From the NCBI GenBank assembly GCA_001936135.1, contig CP012818.1, positions 1,364,001 through 1,428,000 on the forward strand: a stretch of 64,000 nucleotides of DNA, written 5' to 3'. Made by a program: the position numbers and the translations under genes. A model generated the notes under the pieces. It saw only the letters and a program-made list of their open reading frames with translations. It ran no database searches and was not told the DNA's origin. Shown here in pieces: positions 10,372 to 21,580 of the stretch; position 1 is the first letter of the stretch, and the number at the start of each line of letters is the position of its first letter. Origin of the DNA: Saccharomycopsis fibuligera x Saccharomycopsis cf. fibuligera (taxonomy: Eukaryota > Ascomycota > Saccharomycetes > Ascoideales > Saccharomycopsidaceae).

Positions 10372-12027
10372 ATGTCCAGCAAAGAGGCGCTTGATATTTT
10401 TGTCAGAAAGCATGTCACCACTGAGATGGTTGACTACTTGGTCTCTGTAACGCAGTCAATAATCAAAGTTAAATGCCCGGAAGCCAGCGATAGCGCCTCA
10501 GAGTACCCAACCCCACCCGGATCTCCCTCGTCATCCAAACCAAACAGAACAATCACCTTGAAGTCATTCATCATTAACCTTATCAGATACTCCAACGTCC
10601 AAGTACCTACTCTCATGGCCACCCTTGTGTACTTGAACAGATTGAGGGAGATCCTACCATCCGACCAGATATACGGCATTGAAACCACTCATCACAGAAT
10701 CTTCATCGGCTGTTTGATCTTGACTGCCAAGTATGTCAATGATTCATCCCCGCTAAACAAGCACTGGGCAAGATACAGTAGTGGTTTGCTCACTGTCAAA
10801 GAATTGAATGTCATTGAAGTTGAAGTGCTAAGCTACTTGGACTGGGATTTGTCTATAACCAATGACGACTTGCACGAATGCTTATCTCCATTCTTGGCGC
10901 CAATCAAGAGCAAGTTGAGAATAAAACAGGAAGAAGAATTGTTGAAGAAGCAAAAGCTAGAACAACAGCAACAATTAGCTGCATTGTCAAAGCCAGCCTT
11001 CAAATCACTCAAACACAGCGCATCATTCACCTCTATCAGAAAGATGTTTTGTCCCCCATATGCCACATCTACTTCTACGTTCAGCAGCGACAATGCATCA
11101 GTATCACCGACTTCTTCACTTACCCAATCTCTTTCCAACAATTCCTCGGTGTCTTCTTTCTCATCCCCGGTTAAAAATATCACTAATAGCAGTACTGCTC
11201 CTTCCTCGGTGTCTTCATCATTGACAGCGCAGTCCAAATCAGGTATTGATGGTTACACACTCCCACCATTGACGAACTCCGCCAGCACTTACCAGTCTTC
11301 CTCCAATTCTTCATCTTCTTACTCTTTAACTAACAATTCAAGCACCAGCTCATTGACTAAAAAGATGATCGATGAAGACTTCAGTTTTGTCGAGCCACCA
11401 AACTCAGTCGGCAATAGTAAAATCACTAATAATGCAAATTCTGGGGCAACGTCAGCGTCAGGATACTCGATCTTCACATCTCCAAGGAACTTGCTCGCGA
11501 GACTAACATTACCATTTCACTCGCCAAAGGCAAAAGCGAAATCGAACACCAACGCTTACTCACCACTGTTGTACAAAATTTCCACATCATCAGACAGTAG
11601 TAGTGTTGTTAGCTTGAATGCTACTGGTGCTGGCACCAATGGCTCAACAACAACAGGATCACCAAAGCTCATGTCACCATTAAGCACCTTCAGATCAAAA
11701 AAATTTGCCAAAAATGCGGCAGGACAAACAACATTGTCTACATCTACATCAAAGTCAAGTGCAGCAGTGACAGCTGCTGCTCCAGTGACAAAATTGAACA
11801 CTGTGGAAGCTCAAAGAAAAGCGTTGGCAACAGTAGCCGTTGCTGCTGAAGTTGCATCTAGTGCTGGGTCTGGCAAAAAAAATATTAGAACTGTTAAATG
11901 CTTGTTAGCCCAACCTCCTGATATCCACAAGAATGCAAGCGTGACGATTGAGAATTCAGTTAGTTCGGATAACTTAAAGCATTTCATTGTTGGTAATACC
12001 AACCAAACTATTAGAACCAATGTTTAA
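10372..12027 (+). CDS. PCL2: Pho85 cyclin of the Pcl1/Pcl2 type
   Basis: This 551-residue protein has a cyclin box in roughly its first 190 residues. Diagnostic segments are 'LIRYSNVQVPTLMATLVYL', 'GIETTHHRIFIGCLILTAK', 'NDSSPLNKHWARYSSGLLT' and 'LSYLDWDLSITNDDL', which align with S. cerevisiae Pcl2 and Pcl1. These cyclins activate the Pho85 kinase in late G1 for polarity and cell-cycle entry. The roughly 350-residue C-terminal extension is Ser/Thr/Asn-rich low-complexity sequence, much longer than in S. cerevisiae, with many S/T-P sites that could be phosphorylated. The start ATG follows an A-rich context (GAAAATG). Assignment to the subfamily is firm; Pcl1 versus Pcl2 is not separable here. 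Confidence 0.88.
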   Translation: MSSKEALDIFVRKHVTTEMVDYLVSVTQSIIKVKCPEASDSASEYPTPPGSPSSSKPNRTITLKSFIINLIRYSNVQVPTLMATLVYLNRLREILPSDQIYGIETTHHRIFIGCLILTAKYVNDSSPLNKHWARYSSGLLTVKELNVIEVEVLSYLDWDLSITNDDLHECLSPFLAPIKSKLRIKQEEELLKKQKLEQQQQLAALSKPAFKSLKHSASFTSIRKMFCPPYATSTSTFSSDNASVSPTSSLTQSLSNNSSVSSFSSPVKNITNSSTAPSSVSSSLTAQSKSGIDGYTLPPLTNSASTYQSSSNSSSSYSLTNNSSTSSLTKKMIDEDFSFVEPPNSVGNSKITNNANSGATSASGYSIFTSPRNLLARLTLPFHSPKAKAKSNTNAYSPLLYKISTSSDSSSVVSLNATGAGTNGSTTTGSPKLMSPLSTFRSKKFAKNAAGQTTLSTSTSKSSAAVTAAAPVTKLNTVEAQRKALATVAVAAEVASSAGSGKKNIRTVKCLLAQPPDIHKNASVTIENSVSSDNLKHFIVGNTNQTIRTNV

Positions 12028-13699
12028 GTTCTATATTTTGCCTTCTATTGTTGGGTAGCCTGATTAGCTATTGATTAGCTGTTTCAATGATTAAAACAAT
12101 TAGCCCACTTCAGCTTATTTTAATTCTTTTCTTTCTTTTTTATCTTTTTTAAGTTGAGTTGAATATTTTTTTCTTTATTATTTTGATCTTCGTTTTTGCC
12201 TTGGGATTTTCTATTTGGAGCCATTCTGCTGCGCCCTATAAGCGCTTTTTTACTATTCGTTTTCAACAATTCAATAACCACTTTACATAATGATAATAAT
12301 AATGATATCAATATTAATGATGATAATAATAATATTATTCATAATATCATAGATACCCCAATTTTTCACTAATGACTTTTACAGGACTAATAAGCCGGTA
12401 AAACGGTATTAGTTACTTAGCTAAAACACTAATTTTCTCTCTTAACATCGAGCAGATAGCAAAAGCGTCAAGAGTGCACTCAACATGCAGGTGTTAAGAT
12501 TCAACTCTGATACATCGCTAAACGATAGTTTAGCGCGAACCGCTCATTCCGAAAATTTGAGTCACCCCCTTTCGTTATTATTCTCTGTTTAGTGAGCTAG
12601 AATAGTTTAAATTGTGATAAATTTTAATCTTTAGCGCTCGATGAGTATGACCTTGTGACGCGACATTGCTTAAATACATAATAGAGGATTAGATAGCGTG
12701 TCGGAAGATACACACTAAACCATGTTAACATGCACATACTATTTTGCAAAGAGCAGTATTATCTCAGCAATGTAGGCCTTCAATAGTGTGAAGTAAAACA
12801 AATGTAAAATTCAATAAATTAGTCGACCTCTTGTTTGTAAGCTGCAAGCAGTCAAAGGGGTGTCGTTGTTTGAAAGATTTTACGATAACTGATCCTTGTG
12901 GCTGTTATAATCATGCAGGCTTGTTATAGTTTTCTTTTTTCTTTTTCAATATCTTTTCCTGTTTCGGAAAAATGTTTTTCCCATGCACGAGAATGTGAGA
13001 TGCGGTTTCCTTTTTGCAAAAATCTAAAAATATGAACTATTGCTATAGATTCAAATTTCTATCGCAGGAGAAAATTTTGATGTGTAATGACTACATCAAT
13101 GAAAGTGCTATAGCTAAATATGTGTTAGTTTAATGTTTTTGACGACTTTGAGACGTGCGCTTGTTATCATGATGAGCTTTAATATGGGGTCCGCTCACTA
13201 CGAGCACGAAATCGAGTATAATTATTACTGGCAGACTGGCAGCTGCCTTGTGGCATATATAATGTCAAACAAGTAAGTAAATTCCGCTACAAAAATCAAA
13301 ATCTGAAAAGCTTCAGTATATTGTACATTAAAAAGACAAAACCAGAAAAGTCTGCGCAAATATTGATAACAGAAATGAAACCATACATGCAAATGTGTCA
13401 AATCTTAATGGTAAGCAAGAAGTCAATAAAAACAAGCACATGAAAAATGAATCAATCATGATGAACTAATCGTAATGGCAAAAACAAATGTAACAAACAA
13501 ATAAACAAGCAAACAAACAAACAGACAAACAAACAGACAAACAAAAAGCAGGCCAACAAGCAGTTATGAAAGGGAAGAAAAATCCAAAACACGAACAAAC
13601 GTAAGGAAAAAAAATGTCAAAAAAAAAAAAAAAAAAATTAAAATAAAATAAAATAAAATAAAAAATAAAAAATAATAAAAATAAAAACAATCAAAAACA
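12028..13699. other. Intergenic region between PCL2 and the permease gene (both 3' ends)
   Basis: No supported gene. It contains ATA/GAT-rich microsatellite DNA (12285-12345), a CAAA-type microsatellite (about 13497-13552) and AAAAT repeats (13615-13690) close to the permease stop. A 34-codon Lys/Asn-rich frame (12222-12118, minus) is probably chance. Confidence 0.5.
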
Positions 13700-15313
13700 C
13701 TAAAGGAAAAACTCAACAAATCTTTGTCTGAACTTCGGCCATCCCTTCAAAGAGTCCAATTCTTGATTAAGTAACTGTTCTTCTTCGGTTTCAAAGTATC
13801 TATCGGTTTCGAAGTCCATGTCTTGTACCTTAACCCACTTGTCTTTCTTATAAAGCCACCAGACCAAGTAAAAGAATGGGAAAATACCCAATTCAACATA
13901 ATTGCTAAAGAAGTCAGAAACATTCCAAGGAGCAAAAGATGACCAACCTTGTACTAAAAGTATAACAGAAATGAAAATTACCGCAAAGTAATTACCGTAT
14001 GGATACGTCCAATTTTTAAACTTCAAATAATGTTCTTTACCTTGTGCTTTCAAACCTTTTCTGAAACGCAATGAAGTGATACCAATAGTGAGCCATGAAA
14101 GTTGGTTGGAAACACCAACTAAGGATTGCAACCAACTCCATAAAACACCAGCAGAAATAAAGGATGAGCCAAAACACAAACCACCAATAAGCCAAGTAAT
14201 GAGAACGGCAACATATGGCGCTTGAAATCTATTTCTCTTAGCAAAAAATTTAGGTAAGTAACCATCAGTACCTAATGTGTAAAGCAATCTTGAACCGGCG
14301 AAAAGAGCATGATTACCGGCAGAAATCACCGATGTTAAGATAACCGCATTCATGAATGAGCCGCCCGCTTTGGTGCCAACTTTTTGGAAAACAATAGTGA
14401 ATGGAGAAGTAATAATAGTGGCAGTAGATAAGTTTGGGTAGTTGTATGGAACATTCATTCCGATGAAAAAAATGGTAAAAATGTAAAAAATAATAATTCT
14501 CCAAAACACTGTCTTGATGACCTTTGGAGTATTTCTGATAGGGTTCTTGGCTTCACCGGCAGTCAAGGTAAGCGATTCGGTACCACCGAACGCAAATGAA
14601 GCAGTGACGAAAATTTTAGCAAAACCTTTGAAACCATCGACAAATGGAGCATCACCCGTCGACCAATACTTGAAACCAATGTATTCATGGTCAGTGTTGT
14701 GGCCTACATTGACCACAATACTAATAATGAAAAAAATGAAGATAGTAATGACCTTCAAAAATGCAAGCCAATATTCTGTTTCACCATAAAATCTAACATG
14801 GAAAACATTCAATCCGAGCAATACAACCCACACAATCAATGAAATGACCCAGTAATGAAAATCTGTCCAGTAGCTTAAAATAAGTTGCAATGCGGTCAAA
14901 TCACTAGCTACCGACACTGCATCATTGAACCAATAATTAACCAAAATTGTAAAACCAAGCGACTCTGAGCCAAACTTTCTAGCAAAAGAGCAAAAAGAAC
15001 CAGCAACTGGCATCATAGTACTCATTTCACCAATGCTGAGTAATGTGATGTACACCACCACCCCAATCAACGCGTAGCCGATTAAGAGAGAAAGTGGACC
15101 ACCAGAAGCTAAAGATTTACCAGTACCCATGAATAAGCCACTACCAATGGTGCCGCCAATAGCAATCATATTAATTTGACGCGGAGTCAAGGAACGGTTA
15201 AGGCTGTTTACGACCTCACCTTGGGCTTCAGATCTCTCATCAAATTGCTGGGAGGCAGAATATTTCAAAGCATGGTTTTTCTCCACGTCTTCTTCGTATG
15301 ATGGGGTACTCAT
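13700..15313 (-). CDS. Basic amino-acid permease, Can1/Lyp1/Alp1 family
   Basis: This 537-residue protein belongs to the yeast amino-acid transporter (YAT/APC) family. Residues 1-45 are a hydrophilic cytosolic tail. The first transmembrane helix carries the signature 'AIGGTIGSGLFMGTGKSL', and about twelve membrane segments follow. Conserved features include 'GGTESLTLTAGEAKNP' near the middle and an acidic C-terminal tail ('DMDFETDRYFETEEEQ') typical of lysine/arginine permeases. It should import cationic amino acids at the plasma membrane with protons. Whether it is the Can1, Lyp1 or a Candida-specific Can2/Can3-type orthologue cannot be decided from sequence alone. A reduced cysteine/proline N-terminal region is normal for the family. 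Confidence 0.9.
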   Translation of the reverse strand: MSTPSYEEDVEKNHALKYSASQQFDERSEAQGEVVNSLNRSLTPRQINMIAIGGTIGSGLFMGTGKSLASGGPLSLLIGYALIGVVVYITLLSIGEMSTMMPVAGSFCSFARKFGSESLGFTILVNYWFNDAVSVASDLTALQLILSYWTDFHYWVISLIVWVVLLGLNVFHVRFYGETEYWLAFLKVITIFIFFIISIVVNVGHNTDHEYIGFKYWSTGDAPFVDGFKGFAKIFVTASFAFGGTESLTLTAGEAKNPIRNTPKVIKTVFWRIIIFYIFTIFFIGMNVPYNYPNLSTATIITSPFTIVFQKVGTKAGGSFMNAVILTSVISAGNHALFAGSRLLYTLGTDGYLPKFFAKRNRFQAPYVAVLITWLIGGLCFGSSFISAGVLWSWLQSLVGVSNQLSWLTIGITSLRFRKGLKAQGKEHYLKFKNWTYPYGNYFAVIFISVILLVQGWSSFAPWNVSDFFSNYVELGIFPFFYLVWWLYKKDKWVKVQDMDFETDRYFETEEEQLLNQELDSLKGWPKFRQRFVEFFL

Positions 15314-17832
15314 TGTGTTCTGTTGTTTTTATTGTGCTGATGTTGTTGAGTGGATAATAGGCGTGATCACCGTTATTGAACACAACTAGTAGGAGCTTAT
15401 ATTTCCCGGGAACCTCCAAGTCTGCTGCTGGGAAAAAGGTGAAGTGCTTTCTTTAGTACGTGCTAGAAGCTACTTTGGCTATTAGTAATGCAAGATGGTA
15501 AAAATGTAAAAGATGGTAAATCCACTGTAAAAGAATGATAATTATAATGAAGAGAAATGAAAACCAAGAAACACAAGACTTTTATATCTCGGTCAAAAGC
15601 AAAACGCAAAATAAAAAAATTTTCCGTTACGTTGAGGTGCCTCATGGCTCATGTCGCCTCTTTTTCTTTTTTTTATGCCTTAATATGGTTGTTATAGTTC
15701 TTCAGGCGAAAGAGGTTCAATGTTACCAAAACAGCCACAGTCCTCGGTGCTGCAGGCTGCAATTTTGCAATAGAGCGTGATCAAGGCTCACGATGCATGG
15801 CGAGGTGTAGCAATGTGTTTCACTGTAATTTACTGCTACTTTCTGCTAGTATGGTACACCGTATCAGCTACTATATGGCGAGGCTTTTTGTCCGCTTTGT
15901 GTGGCTGTCAACGGCGAAAGTTAATGCTGATAAGTGAAAATCCAGCGGTGGCCCTACTAACACCCCCTGTGGCGTGCCTACAATCTACTTGGCGCACGGA
16001 CGGTGTGATGATAAAGTTCTTTTGGTTTTGGTGCATCGCGTCTTGAATAAAACCCTTGCTGGACCCTTACAGTGACTAATAAATGGTTTGCTATGGTATA
16101 AAGTATCTGAATCATGATTGACATATTCTTGTGGTGACTTAGAACGCTGTTGTCTCTTATTGTGCCTTTGCGGAAGCACAAACTCAATTAATTTGAGCTC
16201 GTTGAATGTAAAGAACGGAAAATCTACAATTTTTGAACTTCGACTTTAGCAGACCAATCTCCCTGCTAGTTTTACGGTCAGTTTTCTTCTCTATAGAGCT
16301 GGCAGTCATGTTACTATAATTTATTTTTAAAAATGATAAGCTGTGATTTCGCAACATTTAGCTACGGAGCAAAGCAACTGCTCGAGCTAGCAATTGTTAC
16401 TTTTTTCAAAGTATACATCACATTATATTCGCAGGCGTTTGCATTATGGTACTTATACGCTTCATCTGAAGCTACGTTGCGATCTACAAAGAATAATATT
16501 CATCTCTTGAAGATTTTCACTTCAAAGTATACTTTCAAGATAAGCTCAATGTTGACCTCAAACTTGCGGGCATTTGCTGAAAAAATTTTTCTTTTTATGT
16601 TATCGGCTTTTTTTACACAGTAAATTATCAATAGTTGTCGCTAACAGCGGTATTAGAAGGGTGGAATACAAGGTCTCGAAATGTATCTCTTAGGGCTGGT
16701 GGACAGCGACAATGCAGGGCAAGAACCGATTGGCCACGGGCCCATCAAGGAGATAATGGAATACGTTAAAAATAACCAGTTTCAAGGATTTTGTGATTAA
16801 CTGCAAAATAAAAAATTTGAAAACAACTAAGATTTTACGCGATTTTTTTTTTCTAGATTACAGTAAAAGATTAGGCGAATAGATACAAGCAGAATAGATT
16901 TTTTACAGCAACAAAACAGACCAAAAGTTGAAAAAATTAATTATGGGAAACCAAGAAACAGAAAAACGTTTCCAATCATGAAAAAAAAATGCCGAATAAT
17001 CATAATTCGTTTTTTAGATACACAAAATAGAAATGCGGCGAATTTGAATGACTTGAATGTACAGAAGACCGGCAACGTTTCGTGTATTTTTTTTTAAACG
17101 ATGGTATCAGAGTTTTATGAAAAAAATAAAGTACGATCTTCAGAAAAGCCTCTATTCGACTTATAATTATTGTCCTATTGCTTCTACTAGTATTATGCGA
17201 TAGTTACACTTTTGGTGGAAAGGGTGGAAAAAATGTATTACCACTGACGAAACAGATTGCTTACAGCAACGGTGAATATTGAGGTTTTGCAATACATTGC
17301 AGAATTTTGTCATGTTGAGATAAGGGCTGGCGTAGTTTTCTGCTGACTGATGTTGCAATGAAACATTAGAACTAGCTTGTACAGAAAGGGAGACATAAGA
17401 AAAAAAATTTAGATTTGGCTGGGATTGTATTAAATTTAAATTTTGTTTGTATTTTTGTTCGTTGTCACGCTTTGGCGTTTTTTTCCTTAATTTTCAAGGC
17501 TGTTGGAGCGCTGACCAAACTTGTTCATGGGGTCACAGGATAATAACTTTATAAAAAAAACCGGAAGGAATTTGGATGTTGAGGCCGCAAGAAAGTTTTA
17601 ACTGGCACTCAAAATGCAGGCTCAATGATAATGACAATTTGCGGTGAATAGCGGATTGCAAACCAAGATGCAAGCATGGCAATACAAATTATAGTTCCTT
17701 AGCATATTCAATGGTAATGCCGAATCAAGCGGTGCTGAGAAAGTTCCATGATTTCTTGTTTTTAACATATACAATCAATTCGGCACACTATAGCGCATGA
17801 CCTGCGATTCAGCCAACTAGGAAACGTTAATA

Positions 17833-18099
17833 CTAACCAAAAACTTTTCTTTTTTGCTGTTCTAATTCATTATGCCTTTTTTGTTTCTCCGTTATCCGTA
17901 TACACGCATCCTTATCGTCTAATATTGTCCTGGTCGATTTTTGCCGGTAGTCAAAACCTAACTGTAGTATACAGTTCCGAACATCGATCATGTCCGCTAC
18001 GTACGCATACTCGCATACCACGCCATAATCCTTGTCTTCTTTCAAATTTGGCTGTCTGAGCAAGGCCCAGTTTACATGCCCTTGTATAATTACAAATGG
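17833..18099 (-). pseudogene. Relic of Ty1/copia Pol, RNase H C-terminal part
   Basis: The minus strand encodes, without an ATG, a peptide containing 'GHVNWALLRQPNL'. This is followed by 'CEYAYVADMIDVRNCILQL' and 'TILDDKDACIRI'. The pattern follows the copia RNase H end: I-S-W-x-x-x-R-Q-P, then (A)EY-x-A, then W/N-x-x-x-L-x-x-L-G-F, then a conserved D-N-x-x-A-I region. Key residues are changed and the frame is only about 90 codons, so it is a decayed fragment. A T41 run starts 19 bp beyond its upstream end. No LTR was found next to it. Confidence 0.5.
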
Positions 18100-18115
18100 G
18101 ATCGATGTTTTTTTT

Positions 18116-18117
<2 letters not shown>

Positions 18118-18158
<41 letters not shown>
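18118..18158. repeat. T41 homopolymer tract
   Basis: Forty-one consecutive T (A on the minus strand) at the upstream end of the copia relic. It could be a remnant of a poly(A)-linked insertion or simple slippage. Confidence 0.85.
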
Positions 18159-18159
<1 letters not shown>

Positions 18160-20983
18160 ACAATTTTAGAAGCTATATAGCTAAATATTGTAGCCCCATC
18201 CGGGAATGACGGCTCAAGAGCCAGGAATTATGTAAAATCTGGGTACAGTGCAGTATTACTTTGTTCCTTTAGTTCCATTTCAAATTACAATCTTTTTTTT
18301 TTGCCTAAAGGTAAATACAACACAATACAGCATTCCGAGGGAAAATATCAAGCAGGCAATCTGTGTAAGGTGTAATGCTACAACCATACACATGATACAT
18401 TTCGAAAATGTAAGGACGCCATAATAATATATGATAATAATTTTCATGCACAATAAATGACTTCAAGCATTAAGCTTCTGGTATCCTGAGTTCAAGCATT
18501 TGGTTTTCAAAACAGCAGTCTCGGCGAACTCTAATTTCTCGGTAAGCAGTTTTTTATTAACTAGCGAGCTAACAACAGTTATGGCAAGAAGAAGAGCGTT
18601 CAAATCAGCAGAAAAAGGAATGAAAAGTTACCACTGTAAACAGTCATTGCTTTAAAGAAACTGATTTAACAAAAAATTCGTATTCAAAAAACATTGTTAT
18701 GTCGCCATAACTTTCAGTTTTTAGTTCTCAAAACATATTAGCCCCATATGCATGTTATGGCTTTACTTGGCCAGAGCATCCAAGCGGTCAAGTCAAAATC
18801 ATGCTCTGCTATATCCCTGAGACATTTGATTTGACATTGCGTTCGCCTATAGATAGAAGTAATATTTAAAGTGACATGGCATGACTTTGAGTTTGACATT
18901 GACATGTCAAAAACTTTAAACTGGAGTCTATCTTCGAATATGCCTGAATTTGAAACACGATACTATATGTATGAAAACTGGTTCATCCTCTATTATCACA
19001 CAAATGGATTTGCTTGTTCGATTTCTAGCTAACTTTAATCTAAATTGAAAAATATTTAGGCTAAATTTATGCTTCTTGCTTTCCCCAGTTCATCACCATC
19101 ATATCATTTGTTTTCAGCATCATGCATGATGGATCCGTGCTAGTGCGGCTGCACTGCCGATCGCAAGTTGATTTAATCTAATGAGCCGGTCCTTAATTCT
19201 GTACTGCTTAGTGAGTTGTGGAGGTCCGTACTTGCATTCCTTTGCAAGTTTTCCTCCATTATCACTCCTTGCCTCTATGTATTATTGATGTTGTTATTAT
19301 CTTAGGATCTTGAAAACATCAGTTCTTTACTTGCTTGAGAAAGATGGGACCGAATCCGGTTTTTGTTTTCTTTTCCTCACCTTAGATTTTTTTTTTGTTT
19401 CTTGCTGATATGCTTGCAGTTTGACGAATCTGTTGCTTTGAATGTACAAGCATCAAAAATTGTAAGCCTAGGTTGAAATGAATGTCCTGCTGGAAATTTT
19501 TCGAATTTCCAATCATTAGAAACATTTGAACATGTGGTTTGATATTAAAAAGTCGCCAGTATATCCAGATCTTGACGTCCGCATCTAATTTTTGGTTAAT
19601 ATCAAACATGCATACATCGGCTAGCTTCTATTTATATGCTTAGCGTCATTTCAATCATTTCAATGACGTATGCACAAATGTCTCTGTTTCAATTATACTT
19701 CTTTTCTTTTCTTGTTATTTTGGCAAATAGTTCAAAGCATGCTGAAAAATTGGCTAATTAGTTGATGCGTGAACGTTTAGTCTTTGCTTCCATATTATTT
19801 TGGTTAGCAGGCCAAGCTGGGCTGGCACATAGCAATTGCCCCAACCATTAGCACTGGAGTATCAGCGACGCCGGTCGTGATTGAAACTGTTTTAATATGG
19901 TTGGCTTGCCCAGTTTAAAATAGCTGTTTGACTCAAGTTTACTGCTTATGGTTCCGTTTCAGCTAGGGTTATTAATCAACAAGATTGTTCGGGTTTTGAT
20001 TGGTTGGCAATGCGGCTTAGTTTGATTTTAGATAGATATCCACAGAAAAGAAACGAATTATGCATCTGTATCAATCCGCTATCAATCGATCCATAGCAAC
20101 GCAAACTGAAAAAAAAAAAAAAATCAACAAAATGATAGCTACTAGTTCCGGAGAAAAAAGAAACAGCAACGGGCTCTGCGTGACCATAGATATGGCTATG
20201 ACTACAATAGCAACAGCACTGTCTTTACTGGCTACAGTGCAGTGTTGCGTTGCAACGGTTGTCTATATGTATATATAGCAGTATGAGTAATCAATGCACT
20301 TTCCTGTATGAATACGATGCAGAGTAGTATGAAAGGGCATGAATCCGATCAAATTTATTGAATTTAGATAGTGTAAAAAGATATAGTATAACACCAACAG
20401 ATCAAAAAAACTTGACGATTGCGTTTCTCAAGTATTTGTAGAGCCAAAAAATAAAATGGAAAAAAAAAATTAAAATTAAAGTATATAAATAAATAAGTGA
20501 ACAGTCGCAAACAAAAATAAAACAAAATTTCTGCATGTTTAGCACTCTGCAGCGCTAAGAGAGACAAGTCGAATAGCCGACAAAACCCAAACAAATAGAA
20601 AAGGAAAAAACGCAAATGCAATAGATGAACAAATAACAATTAACAGAATTTTAAGCTGTACTTATAAACTAATAATGAAAAAGTTTTAACGGTGTGACAA
20701 AAGTGATGGTGGTACAGCCATCCGGCATGGACTATAGTATAAAATGAATATTTAATAAACAAAAAGTAGAGTTAACGTCACAAACAAAAATAGTAGAGAG
20801 CAATAGAAGTAAACAGCATCAAAGGAGCCCCAAGGGCAGAATTTATCGTAACAGCGTAAGGAAAAAACAGGGGGGAAAATAAAATACATCCATCCATATC
20901 TCGGAAGAATTGAAGCACAAAATACATGAAAACGTCAAAGGCGAACAAAAATTGAGCAGTATTATTCATGGCTCTGCCTATAC

Positions 20984-21580
20984 TTAAGAAAGCAACCATT
21001 CACTGAAGGAAGAACCTCTTGAACGGCGTCTGTTGAAGCCGCTAGCTCCAGCCATTGGTGGTACTCTGCCGGCCATTCCAGCAGCTCCCATACCGCCTGC
21101 TGCCATGCCGCCGGCCGTGCCGTTCATCATGGTGCGAGGTACACCGGCAGCGCCAGCGCCGGCAACGCCAGCACCACCGATACCAGCACCACCGTAAGCG
21201 CCAGGAACATAAGCGCCGGCGCCGCCACCATAAAGGCTTCCAGCTGAGCTGTAAGGAGATCCATAAGCTGAAGCAGCCCCAGCGCCACCAGCAATACTAG
21301 ATGGGACCTGAGCCTTAACTAAAATAAGATGGGTGCCTGGAGTAACAGCATATTGCCAATTGAATTCATTCACTGGACCGTATTGTGGCAGGATGATTCT
21401 GCAGCGACCTTCCATCAAATATTTGCCAACATGAGGTGGAAGGACTTCAATCAATGCATAGATCAAGCTTTCGTAAGTGTAAGCCTGGTCGAAGGGCACA
21501 CTGTAAGTTTGGTTGTTAAAGCCAGAAAGATGAAATTGACGGAGAGTTACAGTAACGTATCCGGAATTAGCAGCGAACAT
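20984..21580 (-). CDS. Uncharacterised protein with Gly/Ala-rich C-terminal half
   Basis: The first in-frame ATG (21580, context AAAATG) gives 198 residues. Residues 1-95 are globular-looking and well mixed ('GYVTVTLRQFHLSGFNNQTY', then 'GRCRIILPQYGPVNEFNWQY'). Residues about 100-180 are Gly/Ala/Met-rich with GGAG-type repeats. The end is basic and serine-rich ('NRRRSRGSSFSEWLLS'). I do not recognise the family. The N-terminal half could be a small beta-grasp (ubiquitin-like) fold, as in some fungal proteins, but this is a guess. The frame stays open upstream to 21772 with a hydrophobic stretch but no ATG, so that part is likely 5' UTR. A TATAAATA box lies at 21786-21793, about 205 bp upstream. 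Confidence 0.7.
   Translation of the reverse strand: MFAANSGYVTVTLRQFHLSGFNNQTYSVPFDQAYTYESLIYALIEVLPPHVGKYLMEGRCRIILPQYGPVNEFNWQYAVTPGTHLILVKAQVPSSIAGGAGAASAYGSPYSSAGSLYGGGAGAYVPGAYGGAGIGGAGVAGAGAAGVPRTMMNGTAGGMAAGGMGAAGMAGRVPPMAGASGFNRRRSRGSSFSEWLLS

Larger units (their letters stand above)
15314..20983. other. 5.7 kb gene-poor region
   Basis: Between the permease start and the 3' end of the next gene no intact gene is seen. It holds a decayed copia-type fragment (17833-18099), a T41 run (18118-18158) and a 39-codon frame at 16681-16800 whose sequence resembles a TIM-barrel isomerase end. Many short A and T runs are present. An RNA gene may be hidden here but I cannot recognise one. Confidence 0.45.

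Noticed and set aside
13497-13552. CAAA/CAGA repeat as a CRISPR-like array
   Set aside because: A simple microsatellite without spacers, in a eukaryotic genome.
16333-16623. 96-codon plus-strand frame in the gene desert
   Set aside because: Hydrophobic, low-information sequence with no homology that I can name and no context support.
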